The notes beneath the pieces are model-generated. The model searched no databases and was not told where the DNA came from. It saw only the letters and a list, made by a program, of their open reading frames with translations. Shown one piece after another: positions 1 to 7,866 of a stretch of DNA of 64,000 bases. This DNA comes from Gemmatimonadota bacterium (GTDB taxonomy: Bacteria > Gemmatimonadota > Gemmatimonadetes > Gemmatimonadales > Gemmatimonadaceae). Where the stretch lies: NCBI GenBank assembly GCA_028287235.1, contig JAQBQB010000023.1, positions 186,001-250,000 on the forward strand, read 5' to 3'. The translations under genes were made by a program, and so were the position numbers. The stretch's first letter is position 1. Every line of letters begins with the position of its first letter.

Positions 1-320
1 TTCCGGTAGAACTGCGTCAGCGCGCGAACGTCGGGCCCGAGCCCCACGCTCGGATAGCAGCGCGGCGTTCCGAACACGCGGAGATACCGCTTGGCGAACG
101 ACGAGGGCGTCGTGAGCACGCGGGCCGAGAGGTCGTCGTCGGTGAATGTCCTGTTCCCTTCGAAGCTGAGGACCCGCACTTCCTTGCGACCGTCATCGCA
201 GGCGACGTCCTGTGCGTGCGCCACGGCCGGCAACGCCGTCAGCGCGGTCAGTGCAGACAGGAGCGCGAGCGCCGCCACGACGAACGGCTGGACGGGCACT
301 CCTCCGAACCGGAAACGCAT
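1..320 (-). CDS. Omp85/BamA-type outer-membrane assembly protein, N-terminal part
   Basis: The gene reads leftward from ATG at 320 and runs off the window, so only about 106 residues are present. They begin with a Sec signal peptide: basic MRFRF, a long Ala/Leu/Val core and a likely AHA cleavage site near residue 36. After it comes a segment typical of a first POTRA domain, with VRVLSFEGNRTFTDDDL followed by an LGPDVRALTQFYR-like helix. POTRA domains sit in the periplasm in front of an Omp85 beta-barrel that inserts or secretes outer-membrane proteins. The start overlaps the stop of the 77-residue gene upstream (TGATG), suggesting translational coupling. The barrel is outside the window, so BamA, TamA or a ShlB-type protein cannot be distinguished. 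Confidence 0.65.
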   Translation of the reverse strand, partial: MRFRFGGVPVQPFVVAALALLSALTALTALPAVAHAQDVACDDGRKEVRVLSFEGNRTFTDDDLSARVLTTPSSFAKRYLRVFGTPRCYPSVGLGPDVRALTQFYR

Positions 321-553
321 CACCCGTCGCGCTGTCCGCCGTCGGGCAATCGCCAACGCGCGGCGGCAATCCGACCGCCGCGATCGGGTACGAGCGGCGT
401 GCGCTCGCGATAGAGCCGCGCGAGGTAGAATGCGGCGACTCCCGCGGCCACCCCAACCCCGATGACGGGCAGCAGCTCGCGAACGCTCAGCGAGCGCCGA
501 TAGAAATACTCAGGAACCGCACGCTCGGCGCGCGGATCGCTCTTTGCAGGCAT
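320..553 (-). CDS. small single-pass membrane protein
   Basis: This 77-residue protein has a charged N-terminus, one hydrophobic segment at about residues 26-43 (LLPVIGVGVAAGVAAFYLA) and a basic tail, so it should be anchored in the inner membrane. ATG at 553 is chosen over the further upstream start at 610 because a GAGG ribosome-binding motif lies just before it. Its stop overlaps the start of the POTRA protein gene. I do not recognise the family. Its position suggests an accessory to the outer-membrane protein it is coupled to, but that is inference only. Confidence 0.55.
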   Translation of the reverse strand: MPAKSDPRAERAVPEYFYRRSLSVRELLPVIGVGVAAGVAAFYLARLYRERTPLVPDRGGRIAAARWRLPDGGQRDG

Positions 554-593
554 GCCAACCTCGTGTGCCCCGGGGCCGCGTCGCACAAACAAC

Positions 594-624
594 GCGCCCG
601 CACGGGACAATGTCCGGCGGGCGC
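594..624. other. nested hairpin in divergent intergenic region
   Basis: An 8-bp outer stem (GCGCCCGC at 594-601 with GCGGGCGC at 617-624) encloses a second 5-bp stem (GGACA at 605-609 with TGTCC at 611-615). It lies between the divergent genes starting at 553 (minus) and 684 (plus). There is no T-tract, so it is not a standard terminator. It could be an operator or a leader structure. Confidence 0.4.
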
Positions 625-630
625 ATCTGA

Positions 631-660
631 TTGACGCTTAACGGCGGCACCGGGTAAGTT
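631..660 (+). promoter_or_regulatory. candidate sigma-70 promoter for the peptide ABC operon
   Basis: TTGACG at 631-636 and TAAGTT at 655-660 are separated by 18 bp, 23 bp upstream of the ATG at 684. The -35 element is good and the -10 element is weak. Confidence 0.3.
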
Positions 661-683
661 CTCGCGCCACTTTGCCACTGTCA

Positions 684-2252
684 ATGAAATGTATACGCTC
701 GCTCGTCCTCTCGGTGGCCGCACTCGTGATCACCGGGTGCGGATCGACTGGCGCACCCACCCGGCATGAGCTGATCGACTCGCGGGACCAGTACGATCCG
801 CGCTCGCTCGACCCGGCGCTCTCCACCGACGTACCCACCGGCCGCGCCGTCGGCTACGTGTTCGACGGCCTCACCCGCTTCGACCCCAACGCCCGGGTCG
901 AGCCGGGGCTCGCCGAACGATGGGAGGTCACGCCCGACGGCCTCACCTACACCTTCCACCTCCGGCACGGCGTTCTGTTTCACGACGGAACGCCGTTCAC
1001 CGCGAAGCACGTCGTCAACAGCTGGCAGCGGGCGCTCGACCCGGTCACCAAGAGCGGCGCCGCGCAGTTTCTCTTTCCAATCCGGGGCGCGCGCGAGCTC
1101 AACGCCGGAACGGCCAAGATCCTGTCGGGCGTCACCGTGCACGACGACAGCACGCTCGTCGTCACCCTCGCCGAGCCGCTGGCCATCTTCACGAAGATGC
1201 TCGCCATGCCCGTCGCCGCGGTCGTTCCCAACGACGTGCCCGCGAACTTCGGCGAGCACCCCATCGGCACCGGGCCGTGGAAGCTCGTCGAGTGGAAGCA
1301 CGACGACTATCTGCTCTTCGCGCGGAACCCGTCCTACTTCGGCGGCGCGCCGAAGACCGACAGCCTCCGCGCCCGCATTATCGCCGAGCCGAGCACCGGC
1401 GTGGCCGAGTTCGAGAGCGGCAACGTCGACATCCTCCAGATCCCGGCCAGCGAAGCGTCGGACTGGCAGGAGGATGAGAGCAAGAAGCCGCTGCTCATGT
1501 CCACGCCGGCGCTCGAGCTGGTGTACGTCGGCATCAATACCACGCGCGGTCCACTCACCGACGTCCGCGTCCGCCAGGCGATCAACTACGCCATCGACAT
1601 CAACCGCATCATCGAGCGGCTGATCAGCGGGCGCGGTACACGCGCGGCGGGCGTCATACCGCCGGCGCTCCCGGGATACGACAGCACGCGCAAAGCGTAT
1701 CCGTACGATCCGGCCAAGGCGAAGCAACTGCTCGCCGCCGCCGGCCATCCCGACGGCATCGACATCGAGCTCTGGACGTCGGTGGCGCCGATCTACCTCC
1801 GCATGGCCGAGACGATGCAAGCGTACCTCAAGGCCGTGGGGATCCGCGCCAAGATCGTGCAGCGCGAATCGGCCGCGGTGCGCGGCGCGGCGCGCAAGGG
1901 CCAAGTGGACATGATCCTCAAGGACTGGTACGCCGACTACCCTGACGCCGAGGATTTTCTCTATCCATTGTTGCACAGCGCGAACCGAGGCGCCGGCGGC
2001 AACGTGTCGTTCTACTCGAACCCGGTGTTCGATTCGATCGTGACGAAGTCGCGGCACGAGCTCGACGAGACGAAACGCAACGCGCTCTACCGGCAGGCGG
2101 ACTCGATCGCCTTCGAGGCGGCGCCCATGGTGTTCCTCTACTTCTATGATGAGCTCTACGCGGTGCAGCCCTGGCTCAAGCATTTCGTTCCGCCCGTCAT
2201 CTTCAATGGCCAGCGGTGGACCGACGTGACCATCGATACGAAACGGAAGTGA
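684..2252 (+). CDS. oligopeptide/dipeptide ABC transporter substrate-binding lipoprotein
   Basis: This 522-residue protein is a family-5 extracellular solute-binding protein (DppA/OppA/NikA type). Residues 1-19 form a lipoprotein signal ending in the lipobox LVITGC, so the mature protein would be lipid-anchored at Cys19. Family hallmarks include RSLDPALSTDVPTG near the N-terminus, LAERWEVTPDGLTYTFHLRHGVLFHDGTPF and the PIGTGPWKL segment. ATG at 684 is preferred to a TTG 12 bp upstream because the signal peptide starts cleanly there. The permease gene follows after 7 bp. No ATPase or second permease gene follows, so the transporter is incomplete here. The substrate could be peptides or another small ligand. 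Confidence 0.88.
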   Translation: MKCIRSLVLSVAALVITGCGSTGAPTRHELIDSRDQYDPRSLDPALSTDVPTGRAVGYVFDGLTRFDPNARVEPGLAERWEVTPDGLTYTFHLRHGVLFHDGTPFTAKHVVNSWQRALDPVTKSGAAQFLFPIRGARELNAGTAKILSGVTVHDDSTLVVTLAEPLAIFTKMLAMPVAAVVPNDVPANFGEHPIGTGPWKLVEWKHDDYLLFARNPSYFGGAPKTDSLRARIIAEPSTGVAEFESGNVDILQIPASEASDWQEDESKKPLLMSTPALELVYVGINTTRGPLTDVRVRQAINYAIDINRIIERLISGRGTRAAGVIPPALPGYDSTRKAYPYDPAKAKQLLAAAGHPDGIDIELWTSVAPIYLRMAETMQAYLKAVGIRAKIVQRESAAVRGAARKGQVDMILKDWYADYPDAEDFLYPLLHSANRGAGGNVSFYSNPVFDSIVTKSRHELDETKRNALYRQADSIAFEAAPMVFLYFYDELYAVQPWLKHFVPPVIFNGQRWTDVTIDTKRK

Positions 2253-2259
2253 GCGCGCC

Positions 2260-3180
2260 ATGACGACGTTCATCCTCCGCCGCATCCTGCTCTCTGTGCC
2301 CACGCTCTTCGGCGTGCTGGTCGTCGCGTTCCTGCTGCTGTACGTCGCGCCCGGCGATCCGGTCGAAGCGATGGTCGGCGAGCGCGCCGACTCGGCCACG
2401 ATCGTGAGGCTGCGCGCGCAGCTGCACCTCGACGATCCGCTTCCCTCGCGCTTCGGCCACTACGTGGCGAGCGTCGTCACGGGCGACCTCGGCCGGTCGT
2501 ACATCACGAATCGTCCAATCACCCAGGACATTCGCGAGCGTTTTCCGAAAACGCTGCAGCTCGCCGGCGCGGCCATGCTCATGGCCACGCTCGTCGGCCT
2601 CACGCTCGGCGTGCTCAGCGCCATGCGCCCCGGCGGTCTCGCCGACCGCCTCGCGTTGGGGATCGCGTATCTCGGCATCTCCTTCCCTGTATATTGGGTC
2701 GGATTGCTACTAATTCTACTGTTCGCCGTCACGCTGCGCTGGCTACCGCCGTCGGGGTATGGCGGGCTGCGTTTTCTCATCTTGCCGGCGCTCACGCTCG
2801 GCATGCGCTCGATCGCCTTTCTCGCCCGCATGACGCGCTCGGCGATGCTCGAGGCGTTGAGCGCCGACTACGTGCGCACGGCGCGCGCGAAGGGATTGAA
2901 CGAATGGGCCGTCACGCTCAAGCACGCTTTGCGCAACGCGCTCATTCCCGTGATCACGGTGCTGGGACTCGACTTTGGCGCGTATCTTACAGGAAGCATT
3001 CTCACCGAGACGATCTTTTCCTGGCCCGGCATCGGCCGCTACGTCGTGAACGCGATCTCGCGCCGCGACCTGCCGGCGATCCAGGGCACCGTGCTCTTTC
3101 TCAGCACGGTGTTCGTGTTGGTGAACCTGATCACCGATCTCGCCTACGCGAAAGCGGACCCGCGCGTGAGCTTCGATTGA
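2260..3180 (+). CDS. ABC transporter permease, DppB/OppB type
   Basis: This 306-residue inner-membrane permease has about six transmembrane helices. It starts with the characteristic MTTFILRRILLSVPTLFGVLVV helix, followed by the APGDP motif of the DppB family. The cytoplasmic EAA loop that docks to the ATPase is visible as ALSADYVRTARAKGLNEW with the downstream HALRNALIPV. It would form half of the import channel for the ligand delivered by the upstream binding protein. The usual partner DppC permease and the DppD/F ATPases are missing from the operon, which continues with an unrelated MazG-like gene 2 bp downstream. Confidence 0.88.
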   Translation: MTTFILRRILLSVPTLFGVLVVAFLLLYVAPGDPVEAMVGERADSATIVRLRAQLHLDDPLPSRFGHYVASVVTGDLGRSYITNRPITQDIRERFPKTLQLAGAAMLMATLVGLTLGVLSAMRPGGLADRLALGIAYLGISFPVYWVGLLLILLFAVTLRWLPPSGYGGLRFLILPALTLGMRSIAFLARMTRSAMLEALSADYVRTARAKGLNEWAVTLKHALRNALIPVITVLGLDFGAYLTGSILTETIFSWPGIGRYVVNAISRRDLPAIQGTVLFLSTVFVLVNLITDLAYAKADPRVSFD

Positions 3181-3182
3181 CG

Positions 3183-3518
3183 ATGACACTCGACGACTAT
3201 CAGCAGGCTGCGCTGCGCACGATCAACCCCGCCCTCGACGACCGCGATCGCCTGCTCGACGCGAGCGCCGGCCTCGCCGAAGAAGCGGCCGAAGTCCTGG
3301 GCCTGGTGCGCAAACGCACCTTCCAGCAGCGCACGATCGATCCCGCGAAGCTCACCGAAGAGCTGGGCGACGTGCTCTGGTGCCTCGCCGTGACGGCGAG
3401 CTCGCTCGGCCTCTCGCTGTCCGACGTCGCCGAGGCAAATCAAGCGAAGCTGGCGAAGCGCCATCCGGATGGATTCACGCGCGGGCCGGAGAGCTGGTCT
3501 CGGGCGGCGAAGGAGTAG
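3183..3518 (+). CDS. MazG-like nucleotide pyrophosphohydrolase
   Basis: This 111-residue all-alpha NTP pyrophosphohydrolase homologue carries the metal-binding signature of the superfamily: E34xxE37 in LAEEAAEV and E60xxD63 in EELGDVLW. Family members hydrolyse nucleoside triphosphates, often non-canonical ones, to monophosphate and pyrophosphate. It is one-domain length, like the short MazG-related phage and bacterial enzymes rather than the two-domain E. coli MazG. The ATG lies 2 bp after the permease stop, so the genes are probably co-transcribed. Its TAG stop at 3516-3518 is followed on the very next base by a heptamer repeat array. Confidence 0.8.
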   Translation: MTLDDYQQAALRTINPALDDRDRLLDASAGLAEEAAEVLGLVRKRTFQQRTIDPAKLTEELGDVLWCLAVTASSLGLSLSDVAEANQAKLAKRHPDGFTRGPESWSRAAKE

Positions 3519-3957
3519 CGTGGGGCGTGGGGCGTGGGGCGTGGGGCGTGGGGCGTGGGGCGTGGGGCGTGGGGCGTGGGGCGTGGGGCGTGGGGCGAAG
3601 TTACGCTAGCTGTCGCTGCCGGAGAGGTTGTTACGCCGAAAGGCGCATGCCCAAGAAACAAGACGGCACTGGCGACCGACTCGTCGGGCAGGAGTTCCGC
3701 CGCAGCCACTTCCGCACGCGTTGCGCACTAATCCCAAACGCCGATACGGACCAGCGATCCCGCAGTACGCGTTCGGCGAGACGCACTCGCCCAGTAAACG
3801 CCAGCCGTGCGTCTTTGACTTTGCACCCATCACGACCGAGTGAACAGAGCGAACCAACGTATCCGCTAACAGCTAGCTACGCCCCACGCCCCACGCCCCA
3901 CGCCCCACGCCCCACGCCCCACGCCCAACGCCCAACGCCCAACGCCCCACGCCTCAA
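3519..3957. repeat. inverted heptamer-array element A (unit CGTGGGG)
   Basis: The left arm at 3519-3595 is 11 perfect tandem copies of CGTGGGG. The right arm at 3881-3950 has 10 copies in opposite orientation (GCCCCAC, with three GCCCAAC variants), plus one degenerate copy to 3957. Just inside the arms is a further perfect 9-bp inverted match, GCTAGCTGT near 3608 with ACAGCTAGC near 3869, so the pairing extends into the spacer. The spacer of about 285 bp has no convincing gene. The element fills the gap between two convergent genes: the left arm starts right after the mazG-like stop codon, and the last degenerate unit of the right arm contains the stop codon of the ferredoxin reductase gene. 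The G-rich strand fits a four-tract G-quadruplex several times over. Confidence 0.85.
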
Positions 3958-4976
3958 TCGTCCGTCTGCCCGAAGATCGACATGTTCGACGAATGTCCCG
4001 GCGCGACCTTCTTCTCGGGATAGACCCAGTGCACCGCCTGGTTCACCGCCGTCGCCGCCTCGGCAAAGCCGGTCGCGATCAGCTTGAGCTTTCCGGGATA
4101 CGTCGTGATGTCGCCCGCCGCATAGATGCCGGCGCGCCCGGTTTCCATCATGCTGTTCACGACGATCTCCTCCTTCTCGAGCGTCAGCCCCCACTCGGCA
4201 AGCGGACCGAGATCGCTCACGAAGCCGAGCATCGGGAGCACGACGTCGGCCTCGAGCTCGCGCGTCGTCTTCGCCTTCACGTCGCGGATGTCCACGTGCG
4301 AGAACGCATCGGGATTCGACGTGCAGCGGATGTCGGCCAATTCATGAAACGTGAAGAGGCCGGCGCGATCCGCCTCGACCGCGGCCTGAAACTGCGCCAC
4401 CGTCGCGCCGTGCGCGCGGAACCGATCGCTGCGATGAATGATCGTCACGCGCTCAGCGCGGTCGAGCAGTTGCGTGCCCCAGTCGAACGCCGAGTCGCCG
4501 CCGCCCACGATGATCACCCGCCGCCCGCGAAACGCTTCCGGATCGGTGACCACGTCGAACACGCCGCGCCCGTACCATGGTTGCGCGCACGGCTGCGGCA
4601 GCCGGCGCGGCGAGAATGCACCGATGCCCGCGGCGATCACGATCGACCGCGACGGAAACCGGCCCTTGTCGGTGATCAACACGAAGTGATCCGCTTCCTG
4701 CTCCAATCCCACGACGCGTTGATTGAGATGCATCGGCGGATCGAACTGGCGCGCCTGTTCGGCGAGCGACTTCACGAGGTCCTTCGCCAGCACCTTGGGA
4801 AATCCGGCGACGTCGAAGATGTATTTCTCGGGGTACAGCGCGGTGAGCTGTCCGCCGAGCTCCGGGAGCGCGTCGACGATCTGCGCCGTTGCGCGGCGCA
4901 TGCCGGCGTAGAACGAGGCGAAGATCCCGGTGGGACCGCCGCCGATGATGGTGATGTCTTTGATGTCGTGGGGCAT
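3954..4976 (-). CDS. ferredoxin/flavodoxin-NADP+ reductase, thioredoxin-reductase-like (type 2)
   Basis: This 340-residue flavoprotein has two Rossmann motifs. The FAD site is ITIIGGGPTG at about residues 8-17 and the NAD(P)H site is VIIVGGGDSAFDW in the middle. A C-terminal GIYAAGDITTYPGK segment closes on the flavin. The CxxC redox pair of true thioredoxin reductases is absent, which is typical of the YumC/TrxR-like ferredoxin-NADP reductases. It would pass electrons between NADPH and ferredoxin or flavodoxin in the cytoplasm. ATG at 4976 is chosen because the longer frame reaching 5084 overlaps the divergent gene at 5083 and adds a low-quality extension. Its stop lies in a degenerate unit of repeat element A. 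Confidence 0.88.
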   Translation of the reverse strand: MPHDIKDITIIGGGPTGIFASFYAGMRRATAQIVDALPELGGQLTALYPEKYIFDVAGFPKVLAKDLVKSLAEQARQFDPPMHLNQRVVGLEQEADHFVLITDKGRFPSRSIVIAAGIGAFSPRRLPQPCAQPWYGRGVFDVVTDPEAFRGRRVIIVGGGDSAFDWGTQLLDRAERVTIIHRSDRFRAHGATVAQFQAAVEADRAGLFTFHELADIRCTSNPDAFSHVDIRDVKAKTTRELEADVVLPMLGFVSDLGPLAEWGLTLEKEEIVVNSMMETGRAGIYAAGDITTYPGKLKLIATGFAEAATAVNQAVHWVYPEKKVAPGHSSNMSIFGQTDD

Positions 4977-5082
4977 GGGGGAGAAACGTAATGTCTGAGT
5001 GGTCGCTGTGCTCGCCTTCGGCGCGCGGTGAAAGCGGTCGAACCGTGCGCCGCCAGGCGCACCGCCGTACATTCCCTCCCCC

Positions 5083-5628
5083 ATGAAGATCTACACCAAA
5101 ACCGGCGACAACGGCGACACCGGCTTGTTCGGCGGCGGACGCGTTCCCAAGAGCCATCCGCGCGTCGAAGCCTACGGCGACGTCGACGAATTGAACGCTG
5201 TCCTCGGCCTCGCGCGCGCCGCCGGCGAGATGCCGCGCATCGACGACGTGCTCGTGCCGATCCAAAAAGATCTCTTCGCCATCGGCGCGCTGCTCGCCAC
5301 GCCCGACCGCGAGAAGATGCGCCAGCATCTCGAGAAGGCGAACGTCGACGAGGCGCGCATCGCGGAGCTCGAGCGCGCCATCGATGCCGGCGACGACGAG
5401 CTCGAGCCGCTCAAAACGTTCATCATTCCCGGCGGCACGCCGAAGGCCGCGGCGCTCCACGTCGCGCGCACGGTGTGCCGGCGCGCCGAGCGACGCGTCG
5501 TCGAGCTGGGTGCGGATACCGAGATTCCGCAGCTCGTCGTGATCTATCTGAACCGTCTGTCCGACCTGCTGTTCACGCTGGCGCGCGTTGCCAACCGGCG
5601 CGCGAACGCAACCGAGGTGGCCTGGTAG
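5083..5628 (+). CDS. pduO: ATP:cob(I)alamin adenosyltransferase, PduO type
   Basis: This 181-residue protein transfers the 5'-deoxyadenosyl group of ATP to cob(I)alamin, making coenzyme B12. The PduO/MMAB signature is clear: KIYTKTGDNGDTGLFGGGRVPK at the N-terminus, the VEAYGDVDELNAVLGLAR helix, then FIIPGGTPKAAALHVARTVCRRAERR and the VVIYLNRLSDLLFTLAR helix. It is divergent from the ferredoxin reductase gene with about 106 bp between starts, and a reductase could supply the cob(I) state. The stop overlaps the GTG of aroB. MetH elsewhere in the window uses methylcobalamin, so B12 metabolism is active in this organism. Confidence 0.92.
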   Translation: MKIYTKTGDNGDTGLFGGGRVPKSHPRVEAYGDVDELNAVLGLARAAGEMPRIDDVLVPIQKDLFAIGALLATPDREKMRQHLEKANVDEARIAELERAIDAGDDELEPLKTFIIPGGTPKAAALHVARTVCRRAERRVVELGADTEIPQLVVIYLNRLSDLLFTLARVANRRANATEVAW

Positions 5629-6719
5629 TGCACGAGCGCCTCGTGCCGTTGCCGACCTACCGCGTCACGATCTCCAACGATGGCCTCGCGCGCATCGGAG
5701 ACGTCGTGCGCGAGAGCGCGCCGGCGCATCGGTACGCGATCGTCACCGACAGCAACGTCGGGCCGGTGTACGCCGCGCACGTCCGCAATGCGCTCGATGC
5801 GTCGCGGGCGACCGTGTTCACGATTCCCGCCGGCGAGGCGCACAAGACGCGCGACATCTGGGCGCGGCTCACCGACGAGCTGCTTGCGTCGGGCTTCGGC
5901 CGCGACACGACCGTCGTCGCGCTCGGCGGCGGTGTCGTCGGCGACCTCGCCGGCTTCGTCGCCGCCACGTTCATGCGCGGCGTGCCGTACGTCCAGGTGC
6001 CCACCAGCCTCCTCGCGATGATCGACGCCTCGGTCGGCGGAAAGACGGGCGTCGACACCGCGGCGGGGAAAAATCTCGTCGGCGCGTTCCACCAGCCGGC
6101 CGCCGTCGTCGCCGACACGAGCGTGCTCGCCACGCTGCCGCTCGAGCATCTGCGCGCCGGCCTCGCCGAGGCGATCAAGCACGGCGTGATCGCCGACGCC
6201 GCGTACTTCGAGTCGGTGTGCCGGTTCGCGTCGAGCCTCTCCACCGCCGACGTCACGGGCGACGCGATGCTCGACCTTGTGGCGCGGAGCGTCGAGATCA
6301 AGGCCGACGTCGTGCGCCGCGACGAGCGCGAGGGCGGCGTGCGCAAGTCGCTCAACTTCGGACACACCATCGGCCACGCCGTGGAGCTGTGCAGCAACTA
6401 CACGCTGCTGCACGGAAATGCCGTGGCGATCGGCATGGCGTACGAGAGCGTGCTCGCCGAACGGATGGGCGTCGCGGCGCAGGGCACCGCGGCGCTCGTG
6501 CGCGTGGCGGTGCGCGCCGCCGGCCTGCCCGACGTGCGGCCCTCGTCGATCGCGGTCGACGACGTGGTCACCGCGGCGCGCGCCGACAAAAAGGCGCGGG
6601 CGGGAACGGCCGAGTACGCGCTGCCGTCGCGCATTGGCGCCATGGCGGGCGCCGACAGCGGGTGGTCGGTGCCGGTGAGCGAGTCGCTCGTCGCGGACGT
6701 GCTCCGGGCGCCGGTGTGA
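5628..6719 (+). CDS. aroB: 3-dehydroquinate synthase
   Basis: This 363-residue enzyme converts DAHP to 3-dehydroquinate, the second step of the shikimate pathway, using NAD+ and a divalent metal. Visible signatures are GGGVVGDLAGFVAATFMRGVPY for NAD binding, the PTSLLAMIDASVGGKTGVD segment, the LAEAIKHG motif and the metal-ligand stretch NFGHTIGHAVE. The start is GTG at 5628, overlapping the upstream stop (TAGTG), with GAGGTGG a few bases before it. The end overlaps the start of the next gene (GTGTGA). Length is normal for AroB. No other aro gene is nearby. Confidence 0.95.
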   Translation: MHERLVPLPTYRVTISNDGLARIGDVVRESAPAHRYAIVTDSNVGPVYAAHVRNALDASRATVFTIPAGEAHKTRDIWARLTDELLASGFGRDTTVVALGGGVVGDLAGFVAATFMRGVPYVQVPTSLLAMIDASVGGKTGVDTAAGKNLVGAFHQPAAVVADTSVLATLPLEHLRAGLAEAIKHGVIADAAYFESVCRFASSLSTADVTGDAMLDLVARSVEIKADVVRRDEREGGVRKSLNFGHTIGHAVELCSNYTLLHGNAVAIGMAYESVLAERMGVAAQGTAALVRVAVRAAGLPDVRPSSIAVDDVVTAARADKKARAGTAEYALPSRIGAMAGADSGWSVPVSESLVADVLRAPV

Positions 6720-7222
6720 GGCGCTTCATTAGTGTTGTCATATCGCTCGCGTGCGCTGGTCTCGTCGGCTGCGCCCGTAACGAGGATCCGCTGCGCTATC
6801 CGCCGGCCGTCGTGACGAGCCCGTTTCGCCTGCCGGGCGCCGTCGTGAAGGGCGCGGCGCGCGGGTGGTGGAAGCTTGCGTCCCAGCCGGTGCGATACGG
6901 CGATCCCCTTCCCGTGGGCGTCACGATGTACTGCCTGCAGGGCACGACGCGGCGCGGGCGGTACGTGCGCGGCGGGATCGTCGCCGCTGACCCGCGCTTC
7001 TTTCCGCTGGCCAAGTACATCGAGCTGTACGTGGGACGGAAATATCTCGGGCGCTTTCTCGTCGACGACACGGGCAAGAAGATCCACGGCGCGCGCATCG
7101 ACATCTGGACGAACAGTTGCCGCGAGGCGCGCCGGTTCGGAATCGCGCGCGGCACGGCTGTGCTCGTTCACCAGACCCAGAGCGACGTCCGACTGGCCGG
7201 CGCGGTCCGCAAACCGAAGTGA
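6716..7222 (+). CDS. 3D-domain lipoprotein (MltA-like beta-barrel fold)
   Basis: This 168-residue protein starts with a short lipoprotein signal (RRFISVVISLACAGLVGC), placing the lipidated Cys near residue 20. The C-terminal half is a 3D domain, named for three conserved aspartates: VAADPRFFPLAKYIEL, then GRFLVDDTGKKIHGARIDIW. In other proteins this fold is the catalytic part of lytic transglycosylases or resuscitation factors that cleave peptidoglycan. It is probably an envelope-attached peptidoglycan-acting protein. The GTG start overlaps the aroB stop, so the two genes are translationally coupled although functionally unrelated. Confidence 0.75.
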   Translation: MRRFISVVISLACAGLVGCARNEDPLRYPPAVVTSPFRLPGAVVKGAARGWWKLASQPVRYGDPLPVGVTMYCLQGTTRRGRYVRGGIVAADPRFFPLAKYIELYVGRKYLGRFLVDDTGKKIHGARIDIWTNSCREARRFGIARGTAVLVHQTQSDVRLAGAVRKPK

Positions 7223-7274
7223 GCGGCTCGGCCTTTGCTTGGTTGACGCGTATCATCAACGCCAGGCCAGGACC

Positions 7275-7487
7275 ATGTCCTCATTCGCTACGTATCTCAT
7301 CGGTTTTCTGATCTTGATCGGCGGGCTCGGACTCGCCGCGTATCTGCTCAACATTCCGGCCATGTGGATCGGTGTCGGCGTCATCGTGTTGATCGGCATC
7401 GGCGTGCTGAGCGCAACGAGCCGTACGAAGATGCGCGACCCGGCCGATACCCCCACGACGCGCCCACCGTCGTCGCCGACGAGCTGA
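7275..7487 (+). CDS. small two-helix membrane protein
   Basis: This 70-residue protein has two adjacent hydrophobic segments, at about residues 5-24 (FATYLIGFLILIGGLGLAAYLL) and 30-47 (WIGVGVIVLIGIGVLSA), then a polar Pro/Thr/Ser-rich tail. It should form a hairpin in the inner membrane. I do not recognise a named family, and its function is unknown. ATG at 7275 is the only start that gives a compact membrane protein. It lies 52 bp after the 3D-domain gene and is the last gene before the sigma factor unit. Confidence 0.5.
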   Translation: MSSFATYLIGFLILIGGLGLAAYLLNIPAMWIGVGVIVLIGIGVLSATSRTKMRDPADTPTTRPPSSPTS

Positions 7488-7604
7488 CGCTGGTATTTCA
7501 GGCGTTTCGGGCGCTGCGCGGGGCCTGGGACGACCCGGCTAGACCTCTGTGACGAGCCGCCGTCTGGGGATCACCAAGCGTGCTCGACCACGAGTTTCGA
7601 CAAA

Positions 7605-7645
7605 ACGAGCGCCATTTCGGTCACCGTGACCGAAATGGCGCTCGT
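7605..7645. other. 41-nt perfect palindrome
   Basis: ACGAGCGCCATTTCGGTCAC at 7605-7624 is followed by a single C and then its exact reverse complement at 7626-7645. The 20-bp stem has no mismatch and only a one-base centre. It lies in the 379-bp gap 3' of the small membrane protein and 5' of the sigma factor gene. No long T-tract follows on either strand, so a classical terminator is uncertain. A bidirectional terminator, a large operator or a processing site are all possible. Confidence 0.8.
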
Positions 7646-7741
7646 CGCTTTGGTATACCGAAGTAACCTGCAAATCACTATTAAATCAACGACATACAAC
7701 CATTCGCACGCACGCACTCGAGCAGGTGCCGGAAATCTCTG

Positions 7742-7770
7742 TTGACGCTTCTGGAGCCCACGTATATCCT
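7742..7770 (+). promoter_or_regulatory. candidate sigma-70 promoter of the sigma factor gene
   Basis: TTGACG at 7742-7747 and TATCCT at 7765-7770 are spaced by exactly 17 bp, about 97 bp upstream of the ATG at 7867. Both boxes are close to the housekeeping consensus. The rest of 7488-7866 holds the palindrome at 7605-7645 and no gene I can support. Confidence 0.45.
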
Positions 7771-7866
7771 GCCCGTCCCTGCTACGAGGTTCTGCCGCAG
7801 GGCACCATCGCGCGAGCGGACGTGCGCTCGCTCCAGTAACCGGCGATTTTTCGGGAAGGAGCGTGT

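Noticed and set aside
681-2399. Long open frame on the minus strand opposite the peptide-binding protein gene
   Set aside because: The translation is Arg/Glu/Val-rich shadow sequence with no domain, typical of GC-rich antisense frames, and the plus-strand protein is a clear family-5 binding protein.
3519-3957. CRISPR array
   Set aside because: Units are 7 bp, directly adjacent and without variable spacers, and no cas genes are present.
3380-4087. Open frames that read through the CGTGGGG arrays as WGVGRGA or PTPHAPR repeats
   Set aside because: The repeat has no stop in some frames, so open frames across it arise automatically. No ribosome site or upstream domain supports them, apart from the metH and EVE cases where a real gene enters the array.
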